This document shows positions 52,693-59,319 of a stretch of 59,319 nt of DNA, in pieces. A program made the position numbers and the translations under genes. The notes below the pieces were generated by a model. That model was not told the DNA's origin. It worked only from the letters and a program-made list of their open reading frames with translations, and did not search any database. Source of the stretch: JANMZO01 sp031383405 (GTDB lineage Bacteria; Actinomycetota; Acidimicrobiia; Acidimicrobiales; JANYDT01). The first letter of the stretch is position 1. Each line of letters begins with the position of its first letter. The stretch spans positions 1-59,319 of the forward strand of contig JANMZO010000259.1 in the NCBI GenBank assembly GCA_031383405.1, written 5' to 3'.

Positions 52693-53706
52693 TTACCCCC
52701 AACGTGCGATGTTGTTCGCTTCACGGGCGGCCCGAACGACATGGTCCCCGGGACCACCGTTGGTCGGAGGTTCAAAGCTCTTCGTTCCGCCGAGCAGGGC
52801 GTTCACCGTGGCCCCCACGCTGTGGCGGAGCGCCGGTAGGTCGTAGCCGCCTTCCAGAAACAGCACCATTCGTGATTCCGCCGGAGCGAACCCGCGGAGA
52901 CGACTTGCGAACCGGGCGAAGTCACCGGCGGAAAATCCGAGCCCGCCGAGGGGATCGTCGCGATGACTGTCGAAGCCGGCCGAAACGAGCACCCACGTCG
53001 GCTTGAACTCCTCGACCACCGGGGCGACAACGACATCGAAGGCCCGCAGCAACACGTCGCCCGTTGCACCATGCGGGAGCGGAAGATTGATCGTTCGACC
53101 GGGCGCCCCGGGTCCCCCGGTCTCGTTGACCCGACCGGAGAACGGCCAGTGGTCGTCGAGTTGGCTCGACACGAAAAGCACATTGGGGTCGTCCCAGAAC
53201 ATTGCTTGGGTGCCATTGCCGTGATGGACGTCCCAATCGACGATGAGCACCCGTTCACCCCGAGCGGTCAGCGCTGCGGCCGAAACAGCGATGTTGTTCA
53301 ACAGGCAGAATCCCATCGAACGGTCAACGAGCGCATGATGTCCCGGGGGACGGACCAGAACGAGCCCGGCGAGCGCTTCGTGACGGTCGAGTGCCGCAAT
53401 CGTGGACAGCCCCGCTCCGGCGGCGAGCACTGCGGTGTCCCACGAGCCGATCGACGCATCGGTGTCGGGGTCGATCTGACCGCCACCGGCCTGGCAGAAC
53501 GCCTGGAGATGGTCGAGGTAGGTCCGGCTGTGCACACGTGCGGCATCGTCAACGGTTGCCGCGGATACCTCGACCGGGACAATCGCGTCTCCGAGTCCGG
53601 CATCGAGGACGCCACCAACTGCAGCTGACAGGCGGGCCTGCGTCTCAGGGTGACGCGCCCGGGTTACGTGACGGTCGAGATCGGCGAGAGATGCGACAGC
53701 AAGCAT
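52693..53706 (-). CDS. Histone deacetylase-like zinc hydrolase (AcuC/HDAC family)
   Basis: 337 aa from ATG 53706. Seen: HPETQARL near the start, the two-His catalytic RPPGHHAL, zinc ligands in VDWDVHHGNGTQ (Asp, His), and AGFDSHRDDPLGG (Asp) with GGYDL. All active-site residues of class II HDAC-like proteins are present, so it likely removes acetyl or acyl groups from proteins, acetoin-pathway targets or polyamines. Target unknown. The frame extends past 53777, the stop of the neighbouring gene, so the later ATG is chosen; its ribosome site is weak. Same strand as the spherulin-4-like gene. Confidence 0.9.
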   Translation of the reverse strand: MLAVASLADLDRHVTRARHPETQARLSAAVGGVLDAGLGDAIVPVEVSAATVDDAARVHSRTYLDHLQAFCQAGGGQIDPDTDASIGSWDTAVLAAGAGLSTIAALDRHEALAGLVLVRPPGHHALVDRSMGFCLLNNIAVSAAALTARGERVLIVDWDVHHGNGTQAMFWDDPNVLFVSSQLDDHWPFSGRVNETGGPGAPGRTINLPLPHGATGDVLLRAFDVVVAPVVEEFKPTWVLVSAGFDSHRDDPLGGLGFSAGDFARFASRLRGFAPAESRMVLFLEGGYDLPALRHSVGATVNALLGGTKSFEPPTNGGPGDHVVRAAREANNIARWG

Positions 53707-53776
53707 GGGTTGAAGGTTACGCCGAACTTCGAAATCCCGCAGAGTTACGCGGGGCTGTCGGGCCCGCTCGGCGCTG

Positions 53777-54481
53777 TCACCGGTACCGGGGTGAGACATA
53801 CGCATCCCACGGATTGGGGAGCCGATCGTTCGTGACATAGGCATGCCCCAACCCCAGTTCATGAAACAGATTCCAGTAGCTCCGATGGGTCCGCAGCGGA
53901 GCGGAGTGCAGAAGCCACCACTGACGATCCGGTGGACCCGCCACCGTCGGCCGCGCCCCGACCGGGAAGCGGCCGTCGAACTGTTGCGGCGTACCCTCGA
54001 ACGTCACAAACGTCGCCGTTGCGAAGCGCGAGTACCACCGCTCCGGAACAACCCGGCCTGAGTTGAAGGTACAGGCAGCGGAGCTGAGATCGGCCAAACG
54101 GTCGAGCTTCGACAACGTCGGGCGCGTGTTGTCGACCGGGACCTCGTCGAAGAACACCCCGTCGACACCGAACCACGAGAGCGCACGTTCGGCATCGACA
54201 GCGATGTCGGCCACGTCTCTACTCAGATACCCGGTGTGTACATACATCAGCGTTCTAGTCCCACGTTTCCGCAACAACTCGCACAGTGCCCGGTAGTCGG
54301 GCGAAGGAATCCGACCCGGGCCATTGTCGGGATTCAGCACGACGACCGATGGGACGTCGGCCAGAAGGCCCCCCCAGCGATCGCGCTCCCAGGGACCGAA
54401 GTACGCGGGGACTCCCAAGGGCACACGCACCTTCTCCGTAAGACCCGCGGGTGAACGGGATTGGGAACCAGCCAATGCCAT
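53777..54481 (-). CDS. Spherulation-specific family 4-like TIM-barrel protein
   Basis: 234 aa. Seen: VPLGVPAYFGPWERDRW, VVVLNPDNGPG, LMYVHTGYLSRDVADI, WFGVDGVFFDEVPVD, ACTFNSGRVVPERW and FVTFEGTP. These are typical of the spherulin-4/Ega3-like glycoside hydrolase relatives, with the acidic pair in FFDE likely catalytic. No clear signal peptide, so location is unclear. ATG 54481 is chosen because a longer frame runs into the tRNA-Thr gene. It precedes the deacetylase gene. Activity not shown. Confidence 0.72.
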   Translation of the reverse strand: MALAGSQSRSPAGLTEKVRVPLGVPAYFGPWERDRWGGLLADVPSVVVLNPDNGPGRIPSPDYRALCELLRKRGTRTLMYVHTGYLSRDVADIAVDAERALSWFGVDGVFFDEVPVDNTRPTLSKLDRLADLSSAACTFNSGRVVPERWYSRFATATFVTFEGTPQQFDGRFPVGARPTVAGPPDRQWWLLHSAPLRTHRSYWNLFHELGLGHAYVTNDRLPNPWDAYVSPRYR

Positions 54482-54541
54482 CGGTTCGGATCTCAGATCG
54501 ATCTCAGATCGACCGAACGGATCCGAGCGATTGCTTCGACA

Positions 54542-54617
54542 TGGAGCCCGAGAGCGGATTCGAACCGCTGACCTGCTCATTACGAGTGAGCTGCTCTACC
54601 GACTGAGCTACCCGGGC
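54542..54617 (-). tRNA. tRNA-Thr (anticodon CGT), CCA encoded
   Basis: On the minus strand: acceptor GCCCGGG pairs with CTCGGGC, D-arm GCTC...GAGC, anticodon stem GCTCA/TGAGC with loop CTCGTAA (anticodon CGT, reading ACG), and T-arm AGCGG TTCGAAT CCGCT. The final TCCA shows the CCA end is encoded. 76 bases including CCA. Confidence 0.96.
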
Positions 54618-54670
54618 GGGGCGGGAAAATCGTAGCTGACGAAAATCCCCAACTGATGCGCTTTGGGCCC

Positions 54671-56029
54671 TTAGCGTTCCGGGCCAGTCGGGAGATCCAG
54701 GAACAGCGCCCGGTACCAAAGGGCCAAATTCGGATTGCGAACCAGACACTCATTGGCCCGGTTGATGCGTTCGATCGCCGTCAACGCCGCCTTCATTTCG
54801 CCCGGGGTTACGTCGGGTTGCGTCAAGGTGTGGCGGTACACCTGCTGGATGACGCCCAGTCCAAGGCGAACCTCGTCATCGCGGAGGCGTTTCAACTCGC
54901 GCTTATGCCTTTCGAGCAACTCCTTTCGCTGTCCGGTACCACCGCGCCCGCCCGTTGCTTCAAGACGCGCTTCGAGCAGCATCAACTCCGCCGCCTGTCG
55001 GGCTTCGAGCGGTCCGACGGCAGCTGCATCGAGCAGCGCGAGCGCCTCGTCGGCCAGAACCGACACGGCGGCTCCGGTGCCGTCGAGGCGAGACGGTGCC
55101 ATCTGCCAGAACGACATCCGCTCACCGAGTGTCGGATCGGTCGCCAGAAGACGCGCCCGGTCGAGTCGACCACCCGAAACGGCCGCCGATTTCTCGGCCA
55201 CGTGAGTCGGAACCCCCTCGGCCACAAGGGCGCGTGTGATCGCCTCGATGCTCAGAGGAGCAAACGCAACGGTCACGCATCGCGAGGCAATGGTGACCAA
55301 CTCCGGTGTGATCTGTTCGGCCAGCACGACGAATACCGTCGATGGCGGAGGCTCCTCGATGATTTTGAGAAGGGTGGGCGCGGCCTGGGTTACGAGGTGG
55401 AAATCAACCAGGACCAGAACTTTGCGATTCCCTTCAAGCGGCGACCTCGCCGCCAGTCTGATGATTTCCCGGGCCTGGTCCACCGAGATCGAGGCACCTT
55501 CACGTTCCACCACCAACACGTCCGGGTGTGCCTGAACCAGAGCGCGGGCACATGAATTGCAGCGCCCGCACCCGCCGTACGGGCACACCAGAGCGGCCCC
55601 GAAACGAAGGGCAGCGGCCTGCTTACCCGAGCCGGCGGGTCCGACAAACAGGTACGCGTGGACCGGTTTGGCCACGGACGCCTGGAGCAACGACACTGCC
55701 GCGTTCTGCCCGATCACGTCGGACCAGAAACTCGCCCTCCCTTCGTTGACTTCGTCGAGCGGTGGTTCCCAGTTCGGGTCGTTCAGGACCTCGGTGACAT
55801 CGCCGTCTTCGGGCAGTTCCGGTTCGCCGGACGCAACAACCGTTTCATCCGGTTCGGCGACCGGTGCGGCAGGCGGCAGCGAGATGGCCGACCCGTCGCC
55901 CGCCGACGTAGCGGGGACTTCATCGTCAACGGCATCGAACGGGCTCGGAAGCGGTTCCGGCTCGGGAGGATCAACTACGACGGCCGACGATGGCGCGTCG
56001 AACAGCGATGCATCGAAGAGACTGTCCAT
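54671..56029 (-). CDS. holB: DNA polymerase III delta' subunit
   Basis: 452 aa from ATG 56029. Residues 1-100 form an unusual acidic, Pro-rich extension (PPEPEPLPSPFD). Then the clamp-loader AAA+ domain: FWSDVIGQ, Walker A-like GPAGSGKQ (130-137), and a zinc-binding CPYGGCGRCNSC. Next come VLVVEREGASISVDQAREI, VLVLVDFHLVTQAAPTLLKIIEEPP and TIASRCVTVAF (sensor region SRC). Delta' helps load the sliding clamp. AGGATAGGGA precedes the chosen ATG; a GTG 30 bases upstream is possible. Downstream of tmk on the same strand, as in other actinobacteria. Confidence 0.92.
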   Translation of the reverse strand: MDSLFDASLFDAPSSAVVVDPPEPEPLPSPFDAVDDEVPATSAGDGSAISLPPAAPVAEPDETVVASGEPELPEDGDVTEVLNDPNWEPPLDEVNEGRASFWSDVIGQNAAVSLLQASVAKPVHAYLFVGPAGSGKQAAALRFGAALVCPYGGCGRCNSCARALVQAHPDVLVVEREGASISVDQAREIIRLAARSPLEGNRKVLVLVDFHLVTQAAPTLLKIIEEPPPSTVFVVLAEQITPELVTIASRCVTVAFAPLSIEAITRALVAEGVPTHVAEKSAAVSGGRLDRARLLATDPTLGERMSFWQMAPSRLDGTGAAVSVLADEALALLDAAAVGPLEARQAAELMLLEARLEATGGRGGTGQRKELLERHKRELKRLRDDEVRLGLGVIQQVYRHTLTQPDVTPGEMKAALTAIERINRANECLVRNPNLALWYRALFLDLPTGPER

Positions 56030-56077
56030 GGCGTCCCTATCCTCGCACTTCCTCTCCACGACCCGGGACGAGTCGGC

Positions 56078-56752
56078 TCAGCTCACCCACGGGTCATGAC
56101 CGGCGACGTGAAACAGGTCTTCGACCGCGGTCCAGACGCGGCCCTCGATTTCGTCGATGTCACCGACCCCGTCAACCGTGCACCAGCGGTCCGGATCGGC
56201 CACGACCAGCGTGTCGAAACCATCGATGACACGCTCCAGGAATCCCGGCCCTTCGGATTCCAACCGGTCGGGTGAGCCGGACCTGGCCATGCGATCCATG
56301 ACCGTCGCCAACGGGACCCGCAGGAGCACGATGCGGTCGGGTAAGCGGTCCTGCATCGCCCAGCGCGACACGTTCATCACATCGGCCACGTCAAGACCGC
56401 GACCGAATCCCTGATACGCAAGCGATGAACCATAGGAACGGTCGCTCACGACATGTCGACCCGAAGCCAACGAGGGCAAGACCACTTCGGCCATGTTCTG
56501 CGCCCGGTCCGCCGCCATCAAAAGGGCCTCCGCGCGAGTGGTCAACGACGCTCCTTCGGGTGAATGATCGAGCAGCAAAGCCCGGATGCGAAGGCCGGCC
56601 GGCGTCCCGCCGGGCTCGCGAGTAAACACAGCGTTGATACGGGCGGCCAGACGCCCGGCCTGCGTGCTTTTACCCGAGCCGTCGGAGCCTTCGAAGACCA
56701 CGAAGCGCGCGCGCCCGTCGGTCGCGCCACTCGAATCGGTCGGGATGGTCAT
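56078..56752 (-). CDS. tmk: Thymidylate kinase
   Basis: 224 aa. Walker A FEGSDGSGKSTQ (20-31), TREPGGTPAG (the Tmk signature with the Arg), VVSDRSYGSSLAYQG (DR-S/Y motif) and a LID region RMARSGSPDRLESEGPGF. It phosphorylates dTMP to dTDP for DNA synthesis. 48 bases upstream of holB and 33 after topA, on the same strand. Length is normal. Firm call. Confidence 0.95.
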   Translation of the reverse strand: MTIPTDSSGATDGRARFVVFEGSDGSGKSTQAGRLAARINAVFTREPGGTPAGLRIRALLLDHSPEGASLTTRAEALLMAADRAQNMAEVVLPSLASGRHVVSDRSYGSSLAYQGFGRGLDVADVMNVSRWAMQDRLPDRIVLLRVPLATVMDRMARSGSPDRLESEGPGFLERVIDGFDTLVVADPDRWCTVDGVGDIDEIEGRVWTAVEDLFHVAGHDPWVS

Positions 56753-56785
56753 CGTGGAATCGCCTGGTGGTCTGGTCGTGCAACG

Positions 56786-59319
56786 TTACTTCGACGACAT
56801 CTTCGGACGAAGGCCTTTGGCGGCCTTGGCCTTCGGGGCCGAACCCTTCGACTTCGAGGCCGAACCCTTGGCCGCTGAACCCTTGGCCGCTGAACCCTTG
56901 GCAATCGTCCGAGCCGTGGTCGTCGGCATCTTCTTGGCGACGGCCTTCCTTTTGGCCGGAGTCTTCGCCCCGACCCGCTTGATAGTTCGGCCGGGATCCG
57001 AGGCGTCTTTAATGCGACGCTCGGCAAGCAACTCCTGTACCCGTTCGGCGGTCACGGTCTCAGGATCGTCGCCACGACGCAACGAGGCATTCGTCGTGCC
57101 GTCGGTAACGTAAAGACCAAAGCGGCCTTCTTTCATAACGATGGGTTGGCCCGACGCCGGATCGTCGCCGAACGTCGCCATCGGCGCTTTGGGCGCGGCT
57201 GAGCGGCGACCGAACGTCTTTGGTTGCGCATAGATAGCGAGCGCCTCGTCGAGGGTCACCGTAAGCAACTGCTCCTCGGTCGTGAGGCTCCGGGAGTCGG
57301 TTCCTTTACGCAGGTACGGCCCAAATTTTCCGTTGGACGCCACGACTTCATCGGCGGTAGCTGGATCGACGCCGACGACGCGCGGCAGTGTCAAGAGCTG
57401 GAGGGCCTGCTCCAGAGTGACATCGTCAACCGTCATTGTCTGAAACAGCGAAGCGGTACGCGGTTTCGGGGCCTCAGCCTTTTTCGGCTTCTTCGGAAGA
57501 CCCTTCACGGTGAACTCCGGCACCGGTTCGGGCATTTGCGCGGTCAGGAGCTCGACGTTGCCGAGCTGGACGTAGGGACCGAAGCGCCCGGCCTTCGCGA
57601 AAATCGGAAGACCGCTCGTGGGGTCGGAACCGACCACCCGGTCGCCCTTTGGGGCCGCAAGATATTGGGTGGCCCGCTCAACCGTAAGCTCATCGGGCGG
57701 AAGGTCTTCCGGGATCGACGCGGTATCTTCACCGCGCTTCACGTAAGGACCGTATCGGCCCGGTCGGACAACTATCTCGCGACCTTCGTCGTCGGTACCC
57801 AGAAGAATCGTGTTGATCTCAGCCGCGTCGATATCGCCCAGCCGGTCGTTGACCATGCTCTTCAGTCCCGGTCGCGGGCCACCGACGAGAGGTTTGGCCG
57901 GGATCGACGCTCCGGTCGTCCCGTCTTCGCCACCGCCGAAGTAGAAGCGGGTGAGCCAGGGGGTCGCCTGGGCGTCGCCGTTCGCGATCGCGTCAAGGTC
58001 GTCTTCCATCCGGGCCGTAAACGCGTAGTCGACGAGGTCACCGAAGTGCTGCTCCAACAATCCGATCACGGCGAAGGCAGTGTACGACGGGATCAGCGCC
58101 GTGCCCTTCTTCCAGACGTATCCACGGTTCTGCACCGTGCTGATGATCGAGGCATACGTTGACGGTCGACCGACACCCAAATCTTCGAGGGCCTTGACCA
58201 ACGACGCTTCGGTGTAGCGGGCCGGAGGTTGCGTCGTATGGCCGTCGGAGCGCATCTCGTTGACCCGAAGCGGGTCACCGACAGCGACATGTGGCAACCG
58301 AACCTCGCGGTCTTCCAACTCGGCTTCAGGGTCGTCGGCCCCTTCGACGTAGGCCCGGAGAAAGCCGGGGAATGTGATGACCTTGCCAGAAGCGGAGAAC
58401 TCGACGTCGTCACCCTTGGTGGTGGTTGCCCCGAGTCGAACCTGAGCCGAGGTTCCGCGGGCATCGTTCATCTGGGAAGCGACAGTTCGCATCCAGATCA
58501 ACTCATACAACTTGAACTCGTCGTTGTTGAGCGCGCGCTCGACCTCAGCCGGTGTGCGGAATGACTCGCCCGCAGGGCGGATGGCTTCATGGGCCTCCTG
58601 CGCGTTCTTGACCTTCTTTGCGTAGAGGCGCGGTGCGTCGGGAAGGTAGTCCTTGCCGTACAACTGGACCACCTGCGCCCGGGCCGCCGCAATCGCGGTT
58701 TCGGAGAGATTCGTTGAGTCAGTCCGCATGTAGGTGATGAAGCCGTTTTCGTAGAGACGCTGGGCGATGCTCATCGTGCGCTGCGACGAGAAGCGAAGCT
58801 TGCGGCCGGCTTCCTGCTGCAGTGTCGACGTCATGAAGGGCGCGTAAGGCGCGCGCCGATAGGGCTTCTCCTCCATCGACCGGACTACGAACGGGACACC
58901 CGAGAGGGCTTCGACCAAACCCTCGGCCCCCCGCTGATCCAAGGCTACGACGTTCGCGTTGGCGCCAAGCAGACCGTCGGAACCGAAGTCCTTACCGGTG
59001 GCCAGGCGAACCCCGTTGAGTCCGACCATCGTTGCCGAGAACGTGTCGTTTCCTGGCGTGGCGAACAAACCGGTGAGATCCCAGTATCCCGCGGAGTGGA
59101 ACCGCATGCGGGCCCGTTCCCGCTCGACAATCAGCCGGGTCGCGACGCTCTGCACGCGCCCCGCGGAAAGGCCGGGCATGATCTTCTTCCAGAGGACCGG
59201 GGAGACCTCGTATCCGTAGAGGCGGTCGAGGATCCGACGACACTCCTGGGCGTCGACGAGGTCTCGGTCGAGGTCACGGGACTCCTCTACCGCACGCTGA
59301 ATCGCTGACTTGGTGATCT
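56786..59319 (-). CDS. topA: DNA topoisomerase I, C-terminal ~844 residues (5' end outside window)
   Basis: The frame is open to the right edge, reading ITKSAIQRAVEESRDLDRDL then VDAQECRRILDRLYGYEVSP before the first Met at 59179, so the start is missing. Seen: KIMPGLSAGRVQSVATRL, the catalytic Tyr in NGFITYMRTDSTNLS (about 58730), and RPTEVERALN-like domain. Then three or four short repeats of the type DPTSGLPIFAKAGRFGPYV, and a Lys/Ala-rich tail with KGSAA repeats. No zinc fingers, as in many actinobacterial TopA proteins. It relaxes negative supercoils by single-strand passage. First visible gene of topA-tmk-holB. Confidence 0.95.
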   Translation of the reverse strand, partial: ITKSAIQRAVEESRDLDRDLVDAQECRRILDRLYGYEVSPVLWKKIMPGLSAGRVQSVATRLIVERERARMRFHSAGYWDLTGLFATPGNDTFSATMVGLNGVRLATGKDFGSDGLLGANANVVALDQRGAEGLVEALSGVPFVVRSMEEKPYRRAPYAPFMTSTLQQEAGRKLRFSSQRTMSIAQRLYENGFITYMRTDSTNLSETAIAAARAQVVQLYGKDYLPDAPRLYAKKVKNAQEAHEAIRPAGESFRTPAEVERALNNDEFKLYELIWMRTVASQMNDARGTSAQVRLGATTTKGDDVEFSASGKVITFPGFLRAYVEGADDPEAELEDREVRLPHVAVGDPLRVNEMRSDGHTTQPPARYTEASLVKALEDLGVGRPSTYASIISTVQNRGYVWKKGTALIPSYTAFAVIGLLEQHFGDLVDYAFTARMEDDLDAIANGDAQATPWLTRFYFGGGEDGTTGASIPAKPLVGGPRPGLKSMVNDRLGDIDAAEINTILLGTDDEGREIVVRPGRYGPYVKRGEDTASIPEDLPPDELTVERATQYLAAPKGDRVVGSDPTSGLPIFAKAGRFGPYVQLGNVELLTAQMPEPVPEFTVKGLPKKPKKAEAPKPRTASLFQTMTVDDVTLEQALQLLTLPRVVGVDPATADEVVASNGKFGPYLRKGTDSRSLTTEEQLLTVTLDEALAIYAQPKTFGRRSAAPKAPMATFGDDPASGQPIVMKEGRFGLYVTDGTTNASLRRGDDPETVTAERVQELLAERRIKDASDPGRTIKRVGAKTPAKRKAVAKKMPTTTARTIAKGSAAKGSAAKGSASKSKGSAPKAKAAKGLRPKMSSK
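56862..56903. repeat. Tandem 15-bp repeat in the TopA tail
   Basis: GAACCCTTGGCCGCT occurs twice in a row, then a partial third copy; on the minus strand it encodes AAKGS-type repeats in the basic tail. The repeat keeps the reading frame. Confidence 0.8.

Noticed and set aside
1..59319. CRISPR arrays, rRNA, phage genes, toxin-antitoxin pairs
   Set aside because: Scanned for and not found. The tandem repeats at 42513 and 46259 have too few copies and no spacers.

Overview
The window looks like chromosomal DNA of a high-GC Gram-positive bacterium (Actinomycetota). A member of the class Acidimicrobiia is my best guess, by inference only. The support is high GC by eye, many GTG and some TTG starts with AGGAG-type ribosome binding sites, a full-length Lhr helicase, Ku plus LigD-type end joining, a class II-like HelD, a CrtL-type lycopene cyclase, a PPOX/F420-type flavin protein, and a PspC-domain histidine kinase. 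I see no rRNA, CRISPR array, prophage or replication origin. One tRNA gene, tRNA-Thr(CGT), is present.

Layout. 1-0.7 kb: the end of an IS630 transposase and a frameshifted scrap of an IS982-like transposase. 0.7-9.6 kb (minus): a PEP-utilising-domain protein coupled to a threonine dehydratase-like enzyme, then Lhr and an orphan lycopene cyclase. 9.7-15.9 kb: a minus-strand lipid or acyl-CoA catabolic operon (hydroxyacyl-CoA dehydrogenase, acyl-CoA dehydrogenase, acyl-CoA synthetase, SnoaL-like protein, SDR), divergent from a TetR regulator. A 26-bp palindrome lies between the two, with a degenerate copy plus a second 18-bp palindrome upstream of the acyl-CoA dehydrogenase gene. 16-18.6 kb: FKBP isomerase and two envelope proteins of unknown function.

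18.9-24.4 kb is the most unusual stretch. It holds an ABC exporter fused to a cyclic-nucleotide-binding domain, a possible 56-codon ORF, two overlapping SET-domain methyltransferase paralogues, and a convergent cytidylyltransferase-aminotransferase fusion of the FrbH/PntC kind with no recognisable phosphonate genes beside it. 24.6-28.4 kb is an envelope-stress module: a NarL-type regulator and PspC-fused kinase, divergent from a PspC/LiaF-like membrane protein. 28.5-35.9 kb carries an acyltransferase, an ABC exporter pair, an enoyl-CoA hydratase, a PLP decarboxylase, a PuuD-like membrane domain and a secreted cupredoxin. 36-39.4 kb: fdhD, a PPOX protein and HelD in one overlapping minus-strand operon.

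39.5-52.4 kb (plus): a double-ACT protein, a second ABC exporter, haem genes hemE-hemY, split NHEJ genes (ligase, Ku, polymerase), and a MoxR-DUF58-transglutaminase operon. 52.7-59.3 kb (minus): a histone-deacetylase-like hydrolase, a spherulin-4-like TIM-barrel protein, tRNA-Thr, holB, tmk, and topA running off the right edge. Several intergenic gaps hold long, sequence-unrelated inverted repeats (3505-3551, 8235-8299, 15924-16024, 52586-52652) or short tandem repeats (42513-42568, 46259-46320). Gene functions are assigned from family motifs seen in the translations; no database search was run.
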